A stretch of 64,000 nucleotides of DNA, from contig JADJCX010000034.1 of NCBI GenBank assembly GCA_016703005.1, forward strand, positions 1-64,000, given 5' to 3'. The notes beneath the pieces are model-generated. The model made no database searches and was not told the DNA's origin. It saw only the letters and a program-made list of their open reading frames with translations. Positions within the stretch are counted from its first letter, which is position 1. The number at the start of each line of letters is the position of its first letter. The position numbers and the translations under genes were made by a program. This DNA is from Flavobacteriales bacterium. Its GTDB lineage: Bacteria; Bacteroidota; Bacteroidia; Flavobacteriales_F; PHOS-HE28. This document shows positions 30,397-39,375 of this stretch, piece by piece.

Positions 30397-33258
30397 CTAC
30401 GCTTCCGCCTTCTCGTAAGCCTCAACAGGCGGGCACGTGCACACCAAGTTGCGATCGCCGAAAGCATTGTCCACACGGCTCACCGCCGTCCAGTACTTCC
30501 ACTCGCGTTGCGTGTGCATGGGGAAGGCTGCCTGCTCGCGCGTGTACGCGTGCGACCAATCATTCGCGCAGACTTCCTCGTTCGTGTGCGGTGCGTTCAA
30601 AAGCACGTTGTCCAGCTTGTCGGCAGTGCCGTTCTCGATCGCGGTGATCTCCTTGCGGATACCGATCATGGCTTCGCAGAAACGGTCCAGTTCGGCTTTG
30701 TTCTCGCTCTCGGTGGGTTCCACCATCAACGTTCCCGCCACGGGGAAGCTCACAGTTGGCGCATGGAAACCGTAATCCATCAGGCGCTTCGCGATGTCGC
30801 CCACTTCAATGCCGGCAGTGCGTTTGAACTCGCGGCAATCCAGGATCATTTCGTGCGCCACTGTACCGTTGGTACCGGCGTAGAGGATCGGATAGTGTTT
30901 CTCCAACCGAGCTTTGATGTAGTTCGCGTTGAGGATCGCGTTCTCGGTGCTGGCCGTAAGACCGATGCCGCCGAGCATTTTGCTGTAGCCATAGCTGATC
31001 AGCAGGATCAATGCGCTTCCCCATGGCGCGCTGCTCACTGCGCCGGTAGCCTGCTCGCCTCCGGTCTTCACCAGTGGATGACCGGCGAGGAAGGGCTTCA
31101 ACTTGTCGTTCACACAGATCGGTCCCATGCCCGGGCCACCGCCGCCGTGCGGGATCGCGAACGTCTTGTGCAGGTTCAAGTGGCACACGTCGGCACCGAT
31201 CTCGCCCGGACTTGTCAGACCCACTTGCGCGTTCATGTTTGCGCCATCCATGTACACCAGCCCGCCGTTCGCGTGGATGATGCCGGTGATGTCCTTGATC
31301 GTTTCCTCGTAAACGCCGTGTGTGCTCGGGTAGGTCACCATCAAGCAGCTCAGCGTGTCCTTGTACTGCTCAGCCTTCGCTTTCAGGTCGGCCATGTCAA
31401 CGTGACCTTCTTCGTCGGCCTTCACCACAACCACCTCCATTCCGGCCATTACGGCGCTGGCGGGGTTGGTGCCGTGCGCTGATGATGGGATCAACGCAAC
31501 ATGTCGTTGCCTATCGCCGCGGGCGTGGTGATATGCGCGGATCACGAGAAGCCCTGCATATTCACCTTGGGCGCCGCTGTTCGGTTGAAGACTCACACCA
31601 GTGAAGCCGGTGCACTTCGCGAGGATGTCGCTCAACTCAACGAACATCTGCTGGTAGCCACCGACCTGCTCTGCCGGAGCGAACGGGTGCATGTTCGCCC
31701 ACTCGGGCCATGTCAACGGCATCAGCGTGCTGGCTGCGTTCAGTTTCATGGTGCACGAGCCCAGTGGGATCATGCCATGCGTAAGGCTGTAGTCGCGGTT
31801 CTCCAAACGCTTGATGTACCGCATCAGTTCTGTCTCCGTGCGGTGCGTGTTGAAGACCGGGTGTGTCAGATACGCGCTCTTACGCTGAAGATCGCCCGGC
31901 ACAGCCAGCGATGTACCATTAAGGCTCGTGGCACTGGCTTTTTTGCCAACGGCTTCCGCCAATCCGGCGAGGATGTCGTTCACATCCACTTCACCTACGG
32001 TTTCATCCAAGCTGATGCTCACACTGTCCGCTGCATAGCGCAGGTTGATGGAGCGCGACTCCATTGCTGCCTTCACCTTGTTCGCGTCCTTCAATCCTGT
32101 GAGGGTGATCGTGTCGAAGAAGGAAGCATTGCCCAAGGTGTAGCCGAGTGCTTTCGCGCCCTCGGCAAGTGCACGTGCAGCTGAATGCGCACGTTGCGCG
32201 ATCGACTTCAGCCCATCGGGTCCGTGGTACACGGCATACATGCTGGCCATTACAGCAAGCAGTGCTTGAGCTGTGCAGATGTTGCTGGTGGCCTTGTCGC
32301 GGCGAATGTGTTGCTCGCGTGTTTGCAAAGCCATACGCAACGCACGTTTGCCCAACCTGTCCTGGCTAACACCGATGATCCGCCCCGGAATAAGCCGTTT
32401 GAATTCGTCGGTGCAGGCGAAGAACGCGGCGTGCGGACCACCATAACCCATGGGCACGCCAAAGCGTTGACTGTTGCCAACACAGACATCAGCACCCCAT
32501 TCGCCAGGTGGCATAAGGAGCGTAAGCGCCAGCAGATCACTGCATGCTGCGACTTTCACACCGGCTGCCTTGGCGTTCTTCACCACTGCGCGTAGATCGT
32601 TCACGCTGCCGTCAACAGCAGGGTATTGCACGATCATGCCGAAGAAGGTGCCATCCTGTTTGAAGTCGCTTGCGTTGCCGTGCACCAGTTCGATACCAAC
32701 CGGAACGGCACGCGTGTGCAGTACCTCTACGTTCTGCGGGTAAAGGCTCTTGTCCACGAAGAAGCGATGCGCCGTGGCCAGTTCTTTCGGGCGTGCGCTG
32801 TGCAGCATGAACATCGCTTCAGCGGCCGCAGTGGCTTCATCCAACAGCGATGCGTTCGCGATCGGCAGCCCGGTGAGGTCGCTCACCATCGTTTGGAAAT
32901 TCAACAATGCTTCCAGCCGCCCTTGGCTGATCTCCGCTTGGTAAGGTGTGTAGGCCGTGTACCAACCGGGGTTCTCCAGGACGTTGCGCTGGATCGCGGG
33001 CGGTATCAATGTGCCATGGAAGCCCAAGCCGATGTAGTTGCGGAACTGCTTGTTCTTCGCGCCGAGCGCTTTCATGTTCGCCAAATGCTCGTGCTCGCTG
33101 AGGGCAGCACCAGTGGCCAGTGCGCCCGATGTTCGGATACCCTTCGGAACGGTTCGTTCAACAAGCGCTTGCACGGTAGGCAGGCCGATCGTTTTGAGCA
33201 TTGCGGCGGTCTCCTCCGCATTGGGGCCGATGTGGCGCTGCTGGTAGTTGGCTGACAT
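30397..33258 (-). CDS. gcvP: Glycine dehydrogenase (decarboxylating), P-protein of the glycine cleavage system
   Basis: A 953-residue fused (two-half) P-protein that decarboxylates glycine with PLP and passes the aminomethyl group to the H-protein. The start at 33258 gives SANYQQRHIGPNAEETAAML, the usual N-terminus. Conserved parts include FRNYIGLGFHGTLIPPAIQR, NPGWYTAYTPYQAEISQGRL, NLTHGMIPLGSCTMKLN-type (here YSLTHGMIPLGSCTMKLNAA), TGFTGVSLQPNSGAQGEYAG, MDGANMNAQVGLTSPGEIG and the PLP-lysine segment NLHKTFAIPHGGGGPGMGP. The length is normal. No other gcv gene is nearby. A TATCTTCG box lies 20 bases upstream of the start. Confidence 0.97.
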   Translation of the reverse strand: MSANYQQRHIGPNAEETAAMLKTIGLPTVQALVERTVPKGIRTSGALATGAALSEHEHLANMKALGAKNKQFRNYIGLGFHGTLIPPAIQRNVLENPGWYTAYTPYQAEISQGRLEALLNFQTMVSDLTGLPIANASLLDEATAAAEAMFMLHSARPKELATAHRFFVDKSLYPQNVEVLHTRAVPVGIELVHGNASDFKQDGTFFGMIVQYPAVDGSVNDLRAVVKNAKAAGVKVAACSDLLALTLLMPPGEWGADVCVGNSQRFGVPMGYGGPHAAFFACTDEFKRLIPGRIIGVSQDRLGKRALRMALQTREQHIRRDKATSNICTAQALLAVMASMYAVYHGPDGLKSIAQRAHSAARALAEGAKALGYTLGNASFFDTITLTGLKDANKVKAAMESRSINLRYAADSVSISLDETVGEVDVNDILAGLAEAVGKKASATSLNGTSLAVPGDLQRKSAYLTHPVFNTHRTETELMRYIKRLENRDYSLTHGMIPLGSCTMKLNAASTLMPLTWPEWANMHPFAPAEQVGGYQQMFVELSDILAKCTGFTGVSLQPNSGAQGEYAGLLVIRAYHHARGDRQRHVALIPSSAHGTNPASAVMAGMEVVVVKADEEGHVDMADLKAKAEQYKDTLSCLMVTYPSTHGVYEETIKDITGIIHANGGLVYMDGANMNAQVGLTSPGEIGADVCHLNLHKTFAIPHGGGGPGMGPICVNDKLKPFLAGHPLVKTGGEQATGAVSSAPWGSALILLISYGYSKMLGGIGLTASTENAILNANYIKARLEKHYPILYAGTNGTVAHEMILDCREFKRTAGIEVGDIAKRLMDYGFHAPTVSFPVAGTLMVEPTESENKAELDRFCEAMIGIRKEITAIENGTADKLDNVLLNAPHTNEEVCANDWSHAYTREQAAFPMHTQREWKYWTAVSRVDNAFGDRNLVCTCPPVEAYEKAEA

Positions 33259-33278
33259 GTGTGTCGGTAATGGGGCGG

Positions 33279-33286
33279 CGAAGATA
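33279..33286 (-). promoter_or_regulatory. Predicted -7 box TATCTTCG for gcvP
   Basis: The minus strand reads TATCTTCG (TAnnTTCG) 20 bases before the ATG at 33258. This supports the 33258 start, since the longer open frame from 33507 would include the promoter. Confidence 0.35.
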
Positions 33287-33369
33287 TCGGAGCGGTGCAG
33301 GAGAATTGAGTGATGCTGGTCATGGCCCGGCCGCGTCGGATAATAAGGCTGCCAGCCGCCCCCAAGGGC

Positions 33370-33377
33370 TACATTCG
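33370..33377 (+). promoter_or_regulatory. Predicted -7 box TACATTCG for the kynurenine operon
   Basis: TACATTCG (TAnnTTCG) lies 11 bases before the ATG at 33389, the first gene of the + strand unit through 38369. It is divergent from the gcvP promoter. Confidence 0.4.
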
Positions 33378-33388
33378 GCGCCGTTGCC

Positions 33389-34018
33389 ATGCGCTCATTC
33401 CTCGTCTTCTTTTTGTTCCTTGCGGTCGCCTTTCCCCTTAAGGCACAGGACCGCATTTTGCTGATGAACGGCCAGACGATCAGCGCTAAAGTGATCGGCC
33501 AAAGCACGCTTGAGGTGCGTTATGCGCTGATCAAGAACAACAGGGTGAAGGAGCGGGCCGAGCCCACGGAGAACGTGTTCAGCGTAACGGATAGCATGGG
33601 CGTGGAAAAGGTGTGGTACTTCTACGACACCCTGTTCGGCAACGATTACACCGTGCAGCAAATGCGGCACTATATGGCCGGGGAACAGGACGCCCGTAAG
33701 AGCAAGTTGTTCGTGGTGCCCATGATCGGCGGTTTTGTGGCCGGGGCCGGGTTGGTCATCGGCTTGGACATGGAGATCATGGCACTGTTGATCCCGCCCA
33801 TTTATGGCGGCGCCATGGCTTTGCCGCGCGTGCACGTGCGCAGGGGTTCCATCACCAACCCGCTGATGGATGGCGACAACTACTACGCATACGGATATGC
33901 CCGCGCTGGCAGGAACAAGCGGATCCTGCGTGGTCTGTTGAGCAGCGCAGTGGGTGTTGTGGCAGGCTATGCGGTGAACCAGTTGGTGATCAAACCGAAC
34001 CAGGAACTGCAGCCCTGA
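33389..34018 (+). CDS. Exported protein of unknown function, 209 residues
   Basis: It begins with a clear signal peptide (MRSFLVFFLFLAVAFPLKAQ), then a short beta-rich domain (DRILLMNGQTISAKVIGQST) that resembles repeats found in small Bacteroidota secreted proteins. Two hydrophobic segments follow (VVPMIGGFVAGAGLVIGLDM, GLLSSAVGVVAGYAVNQLVI). It is probably an envelope protein anchored by C-terminal helices. No family is assigned. The stop overlaps the ATG of the UbiA-like gene at 34018, so both belong to one transcript. A link to tryptophan metabolism is only positional. Confidence 0.72.
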   Translation: MRSFLVFFLFLAVAFPLKAQDRILLMNGQTISAKVIGQSTLEVRYALIKNNRVKERAEPTENVFSVTDSMGVEKVWYFYDTLFGNDYTVQQMRHYMAGEQDARKSKLFVVPMIGGFVAGAGLVIGLDMEIMALLIPPIYGGAMALPRVHVRRGSITNPLMDGDNYYAYGYARAGRNKRILRGLLSSAVGVVAGYAVNQLVIKPNQELQP

Positions 34019-34932
34019 TGGACCACGCCGCGGAACCGCCAGATGGCATCCGCAACCCTGTGCTGCGAGTGTTGGTGTATGGCCATGTGTGGCTGGCGCT
34101 AGGTGCGGCGGCCCAGACGTGGTGGATGCAAACAGTCCTATCCGGCGCTGGTTGGCGTGCCCCAGCACTGGCGTTCTGCGGCACCATGGTGCTCTACAAT
34201 TTCATGCGGCTCGCGCGCATGAACCACCCCGAACTGGGGACTTCCGTCCAGATGGCTTGGACGCGGCGGAACAGGAAGTACTTGCTCCTTACCGCTATCG
34301 CTTGTGGATTGATAGCCACTGTTCTCGCCCTGCCGTTCGTGGTGGTGCTGTGGTGCTCATTGTGGCCGGCGCTCGTGTTGGCCGTCTTCTATGTGATCCC
34401 ATTCGGATGGACCGGCGGCAGGACCATTGGACTGCGCCGTGTACCGGGTTTGAAAGCGCTGTTCATCGCCTTCGTATGGGCGTGGACAACGGTGAAGTTG
34501 CCGCTGGCAGTGGAGGGCCTAGTGATCAGCAGCGATGCTGAACCACTTTTCCTCGCGTTGCAGTTCGCCTTCTTCCTTTCGCTCGCCATCACCTTCGACA
34601 TACGCGACATGGACCGCGATCCACGATCGCTGCGCACACTGCCCCAGATGATCGGGCAGCGCTGGGCCAAGGTGGTCAGCATCATTTTGCAACTGCCATG
34701 GCTCTTGCTGTTCCTTCTGGGTGTGGCGTTGGACCAACAGGCGGGAGAGAATACGGCTTACGTGCCGGGCAGTGCTACGATGTGGTGGTTGCTCCCGATG
34801 ATCGGCAGCCTTATGACGATCCGGTTGATCGATGGCGCCACGCCCGAGCGCAACGACACGTATTACTCCGTGGGCCTTGATGGAATGCTGATCCTGATCC
34901 CGTTGTTGGGTTGGACCGGCAGACTGCTTTGA
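34018..34932 (+). CDS. UbiA-like prenyltransferase-family membrane protein
   Basis: A 304-residue protein with about eight hydrophobic helices. The second Asp-rich motif of UbiA enzymes is present (TFDIRDMDRDPRSLRTLP). The first (NDxxDxxxD) is not recognisable, and the equivalent region reads MVLYNFMRLARMNHPELG. Many Bacteroidota carry such divergent members with unknown substrates. Loss of the first motif questions prenyl-diphosphate binding. It ends 26 bp before the kynureninase start and is coupled to the upstream secreted protein. It might modify a membrane quinone or a tryptophan-derived product. Confidence 0.75.
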   Translation: MDHAAEPPDGIRNPVLRVLVYGHVWLALGAAAQTWWMQTVLSGAGWRAPALAFCGTMVLYNFMRLARMNHPELGTSVQMAWTRRNRKYLLLTAIACGLIATVLALPFVVVLWCSLWPALVLAVFYVIPFGWTGGRTIGLRRVPGLKALFIAFVWAWTTVKLPLAVEGLVISSDAEPLFLALQFAFFLSLAITFDIRDMDRDPRSLRTLPQMIGQRWAKVVSIILQLPWLLLFLLGVALDQQAGENTAYVPGSATMWWLLPMIGSLMTIRLIDGATPERNDTYYSVGLDGMLILIPLLGWTGRLL

Positions 34933-34958
34933 ACCGCCCGCTACTTTCGAACCCCGCA

Positions 34959-36233
34959 ATGAGCGCTTACCAGAACACCCTCGACTTTGCCCGCGCGTTG
35001 GATGCCGCCGATCCGCTGCGCGACTTTCGGAACGAGTTCCATTTTCCGCAACACGAAGGGAAACCCGTGGTCTACTTCGCTGGCAACTCGCTTGGTCTTC
35101 AACCCAAAGCCGCGGCCGCCGCGCTGAAGCAAGAACTGGATGACTGGGCAACGTTCGGTGTGGAAGGCCACTTCAACGCGAAGCATCCGTGGTACAGCTA
35201 CCACGAGGAACTCACTGCAAGTACTGCACGACTTGTCGGAGCATTGCCTGAGGAAGTGGTGGTGATGAACCAGCTCACGAGCAACCTGCATTTCCTGCTC
35301 GTGTCGTTCTATCGTCCGCCGCACGGCGGAAAGCGGGTGAAGATCCTGTGCGAGCAACGCCCGTTCCCGAGCGATACGTACGCTTTCGCTTCGCAGATCC
35401 AATTCCACGATCTCGATCCCAAGACCTGTCTGGTTGAGATGGTGCCACGTTCCGGGGAGCACACTCTTCGTACAGAGGATATCACGCAGAAGATCGCCGA
35501 ACTCGGTGACGAACTGGCGCTGGTTTGCTTCGGTGCGGTGAACTTCCTCACGGGCCAAGCCTTTGATATCCGGGCGATCACCGAAGCCGCCCACAAAGCC
35601 GGAGCAAACGTTGGATTCGATCTGGCGCATGCTGCTGGCAACCTCCACCTGAAGTTGCACGATGATGGACCTGACTTCGCTTGTTGGTGCAGCTACAAGT
35701 ACCTGAACAGCGGACCCGGCGGCGTGGCCGGGGCGTTCGTTCACCAACGGCATTTGGGCAAGGACCTTCAACGCTTTGCCGGTTGGTGGGGACACGACAA
35801 GAAGGAGCGTTTCAAAATGGAACGCGAGTTCAAGCCGATGCCCACTGCCGAGGCTCTGGCAGTGAGCAACGCGCCCGTGCTGCCCATGGCCGTGCACCGC
35901 GTTGCATTGGAACAGTTCGATCGCGCTGGCATGGAACGGTTACGCGCGAAGAGCATCCAACTCACCGGCTACTTGCGCTGGCTGATCGAGGGGATATCGG
36001 CGGCAAATGGTAGCATCTTCAACATCATCACCCCGAGCGATCCCGCGAACAACGGCGCACAGCTCTCCATCCTCGTCAACGGCGATGGCCGCAGCATCTT
36101 CAAACGCATCACGGAACGTGGCGTGGTTTGCGACTGGCGAGAGCCGAACGTGCTCCGCATGGCCCCGGTGCCGATGTACAACAGCTTCGAGGATGCGTTC
36201 CGGTTCGCCGCGTTGTTGCAGGATTGCATCTGA
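34959..36233 (+). CDS. kynU: Kynureninase
   Basis: A 424-residue PLP enzyme that cleaves kynurenine or 3-hydroxykynurenine to (3-hydroxy)anthranilate and alanine. The start at ATG 34959 gives SAYQNTLDFARALDAADPLR. Conserved blocks: VVYFAGNSLGLQPKAAAAAL, PWYSYHEEL, VVMNQLTSNLHFLLVSFYRP, EQRPFPSDTYAFASQIQFH, VGFDLAHAAGNL, the PLP-lysine segment CWCSYKYLNSGPGGVAGAFV, and GWWGHDKKERFKM. The start is 26 bp after the UbiA-like gene and 77 bp before kmo. Normal length and all active-site regions present. Confidence 0.97.
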   Translation: MSAYQNTLDFARALDAADPLRDFRNEFHFPQHEGKPVVYFAGNSLGLQPKAAAAALKQELDDWATFGVEGHFNAKHPWYSYHEELTASTARLVGALPEEVVVMNQLTSNLHFLLVSFYRPPHGGKRVKILCEQRPFPSDTYAFASQIQFHDLDPKTCLVEMVPRSGEHTLRTEDITQKIAELGDELALVCFGAVNFLTGQAFDIRAITEAAHKAGANVGFDLAHAAGNLHLKLHDDGPDFACWCSYKYLNSGPGGVAGAFVHQRHLGKDLQRFAGWWGHDKKERFKMEREFKPMPTAEALAVSNAPVLPMAVHRVALEQFDRAGMERLRAKSIQLTGYLRWLIEGISAANGSIFNIITPSDPANNGAQLSILVNGDGRSIFKRITERGVVCDWREPNVLRMAPVPMYNSFEDAFRFAALLQDCI

Positions 36234-36310
36234 TCATATGTACTAGAGAACCTGACAATGCTCACCGCACGTCAAAACACCTCTCGGATCTTCGCATTCA
36301 CGAAGCAACC

Positions 36311-37660
36311 ATGAGCAAGATCACGATCGTTGGCGGAGGGCTCGTAGGCAGCCTGCTCGCCATTTTTTTGGCCAAGCGTGGCCATACGGTCAGCGTGTAC
36401 GAACGCCGCGGCGATCCACGCAAGACTGACATCTACGCAGGCAGAAGTATCAACTTGGTTGTCAGTCATCGTGGGTGGACCGCGTTGCGCGCTGCAGGTG
36501 TTGAGGACGCGGTGAAGCAGATCACCGTGCCCGTATATGCGCGCATGATGCACGACCGCGATGGCAAGCTGAACCGCGTGCCATACAGCATCGACAACCG
36601 CGCGATCTACTCAGTGAGCCGCGGTGAGTTGAACCGCCGTTTGCTCAGCGAGGCGGAACAGCTTCCGAACGTGAAGCTGCATTTCGACCACAAGTGCGTT
36701 GACGTTGACTTGGAAACCGCGACATGTCGCTTTCAGACGAATGATGGGGAAGTGATCGGCGTGAATGCGGATGTCGTATTCGGTAGCGACGGTGCGTTCA
36801 GCGCGGTGCGGGCCAAGATGATGCTCGGCCGTTTCACTTACAGCCAGGAGTACATCGAGCACGATTACAAGGAAGTGGCCTTCCCGGCGAACGCCGATGG
36901 CACGCCGAAGATGGATCCCCAGTGCCTGCACATTTGGCCCCGACGCTACTTCATGATGATGGGCCTCGCCAACCAGGACGGCGGTTTCACCGGTACGCTT
37001 TTCATGCCGAACACGCACACGGAGAACGCGCCCGGATTCGATACCGTGCAGACCGAGGAGCAAGCGAAGAAGTTCTTCGCGGAGCACTTTGCCGATGCGT
37101 TGCCGATCGTGCCCGACATCGTGGAGCAGTACATGCGCAACCCGCAAAGCTCATTGGCTATCATTCGCTGCAACCCGTGGACGGTGAACGGCAAGGTGGC
37201 GCTGATCGGCGATGCGGCGCACGCCATCGTGCCCTTCTATGGCGAAGGCATGAACGCGGGCTACGAGGATTGCAAAGTGCTGAACGACCTGCTGAACGAA
37301 CACGGCGACGACAACTGGGCCGACAGTGCTCAACGCCTACGGCAAAGCGCGCAAACCCAACGGTGATGCCATCGCGATCTATCGCTCCGCAACTTCGTTG
37401 AGATGCGCGATCCAGTGGCGGACCCGAAGTTCCTGCTGCGCCGGAAGATCGAAGGCCATCTGCAGGCGAAGCACCCTGATCAATGGCTGCCGCTTTACAG
37501 CCAAGTGAAGTTCAGCGACATCCAATACAAGGACGCCTGGCGCGAAGGCTTACGTCATGACCGCATCATGGAAGAAGTGCTCGCTATACCGGGGATCGAG
37601 GAGAAGTGGGAGAGTGCCGAGGTGGAGAAGAGGGTGATGGAGTTGGTCCAACGACCATGA
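36311..37660 (+). CDS. kmo: Kynurenine 3-monooxygenase, two frameshifts near the end
   Basis: An FAD-dependent hydroxylase converting kynurenine to 3-hydroxykynurenine, about 450 residues. ATG 36311 gives the FAD GxGxxG motif (KITIVGGGLVGSLLAIFLAK). Other features are YERRGDPR, GRSINLVVSHRGW (substrate region), VVFGSDGAFSAVR and GKVALIGDAAHAIVPFYGEG (second FAD motif). Indels near 37325 and 37385 break the frame. The restored path is VLNAYGKARKPNGDAIA, LSLRNFVEMRDP, then DPKFLLRRKIEGHLQAKHPD to a stop at 37660. The C-terminal membrane helix of mammalian KMO is absent, as in other bacterial forms. Its stop overlaps the next gene by 4 bp. Confidence 0.93.
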
Positions 37661-38369
37661 GTATTTCCCGGATCTCGGCCACCCTCGATGCAGAAGGCTT
37701 CGCTGTGATCCCATCAGTGATCGCGCATGCGGAAGTTGCTGGTCTCTTGGCAGCCTTCCGGCTTAGCGCCTCCCACGCGGATGGTGTAATGCGTGCCAAT
37801 GAAGTCTACGCTGTTCGTCAAGCCTTGAACGTCTTTCCAGTCCTCAGAAGGTGCTCGTTGAACCAGCGCTGTTGAGCATTGTGCATGCGTGTATCGGCGA
37901 CGCTGCGTTCATCACCAAGAGCATTTGGTTCGAGAAGCCGCAAGGAGGTAACTGGTTCGTTGGATGGCATCAAGACATTAGCATCTCGGTTACGAAGCGT
38001 GTTGATACGCCGGGGTACTCGCGTTGGACGGCTAAGCATGGCATTGTTGGCGTGGTTCCGCCGCTCACGGTCCTTGAACGCACGCTCACCATTCGGATCC
38101 ACTTGGATGATGCAGATGCTGACAATGGGGCGGTGCGTGTTATCCCTGCCTCCCATCGTTCCGGGATCCAACCCCCAGCTGTTCCCGACACGGAGGGTCA
38201 GCTTTGTAGTGTGCCTGCAGGCGGCGTCATGCTCATGCGTCCACTGCTCATGCATGCGAGTTCGCGATCCAGGACAAGTCGGCCGCGACGAGTGCTGCAC
38301 ATCGAATTGAACGACATGGAATTGGCTGATGGGTTGGAATGGGCGGAACGGATAGCGCTGGATCATTGA
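37657..38369 (+). CDS. Phytanoyl-CoA dioxygenase (PhyH)-family Fe(II)/2-oxoglutarate enzyme, one frameshift
   Basis: About 237 residues. ATG 37657 overlaps the kmo stop (ATGA), so it is translationally coupled to tryptophan catabolism. After an indel near 37850 the iron-binding facial triad is readable: His-x-Asp in WHQDIS and the distal His in LLMHASS. An Arg in RPRRVLHIEL is a candidate for 2-oxoglutarate binding. DNGAVRVIPASHRSG is also typical of PhyH. The family hydroxylates diverse small molecules, including non-CoA natural products, so the substrate is open. Placement immediately after kmo suggests a kynurenine-pathway intermediate, an inference without precedent that I know. Confidence 0.85.
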
Positions 38370-38520
38370 TTGATCCCGAGTTCCGGACCTCTGGGGTCAC
38401 TGACCAATGGATGCCCGCCAAGATCCTGGAAGGTTGAAGATCGGATCGCACCCCTCGCGGTTGACACTTTGCACCGGGGCCCTTGCGTTCTAAGGTCCAC
38501 CATAACCCAGCTTTGTGTCC

Positions 38521-39373
38521 ATGAAGCGTTCACTGCTCCTGTTGCTCCTGCCCTTGCTGCTGCTCCTTGAGCTTCCCGCCCAAGGCTTCGGTGAGCGCAA
38601 ATGGCCCGATCTGATCCCGTTGGATGGGAAGATGAAGCGTGGCGGTTTCTACTTCGCACCGGGCGTTACGTATGCGTTGGCCCGTGGCAAGGACCGCGAA
38701 GAGGAAGTGTACCGCGCTGCCGATACCAGCTACACCGCCATCTATGATCCCAACGGCCGCATCGGTCTCTACCTCGAAGCCGGTTGGTTCCACGCCACGC
38801 GCGACCCCGTGATCCTGGACTATTGGGACTTCGGGTTAGCCTACAAGCAACTGAAGGGGACCGAAGACTTCACCGGCATCCTGCAACGCGGCGATTCCCT
38901 CGCGACCATCGCAGGCAGCGGCGCCTTCCGCGATCAATACCTCACGGTGCACTTCAACGCGAACAAGTTCTTCCAGACCGGTCGCTACCAGTTCGTGCAG
39001 CTATCGCTCGGACTCAACGGCGATCTCGACATCGGTTCGTCGCGGGCGCACACTGGGGATCCCATCCTCAACCAGCACGAGTTCCCTCCGAGCATCATCG
39101 CGCAAGCACACCTTAAGCTGGGCTATGGATTCAAGATGACGCATCGGTTATTCGTGATACCGGCAGTGGAAACGCCAGTGTTCAGTGTGTTGCCGGAAGA
39201 TCAGGGCTTCGGCCAGTTGCAGTGGTTCAGTAGTCCGTACCGACCGCTGATTCTGAGCATCCGTTTCCCTCTTCCTGCGCTATCCGAATGGCATCGCCTG
39301 CCCGCCCGTGCGCATCAGCGATGAAGACAAGCGCAAGCACAAGGTGTACAAAGAGCAGTACACACGACCGTGA
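38521..39373 (+). CDS. Outer-membrane beta-barrel-like protein, one frameshift
   Basis: About 283 residues with a signal peptide (MKRSLLLLLLPLLLLLELPAQ). The rest is made of alternating short beta strands (GFYFAPGVTYALA, GLYLEAGWFHA, YWDFGLAYKQLKG, YQFVQLSLGLNGDLDIG, AHLKLGYGFKMTHRLFVIPA). The frame breaks near 39265. The restored end is FLRYPNGIACPPVRISDEDK followed by a basic tail and a TGA at 39371-39373, 2 bp before the convergent neighbour. No specific family is recognised. An 8-stranded porin-like or OmpA-like barrel is a reasonable fold guess. The sequence 38370-38520 upstream holds no gene. Confidence 0.75.
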
Positions 39374-39375
39374 CC

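Noticed and set aside
37319..37400. Programmed frameshifting in kmo
   Set aside because: Two shifts within 60 bases, no slippery heptamer or obvious downstream structure, and similar shifts in unrelated genes. Sequencing indels explain it better.
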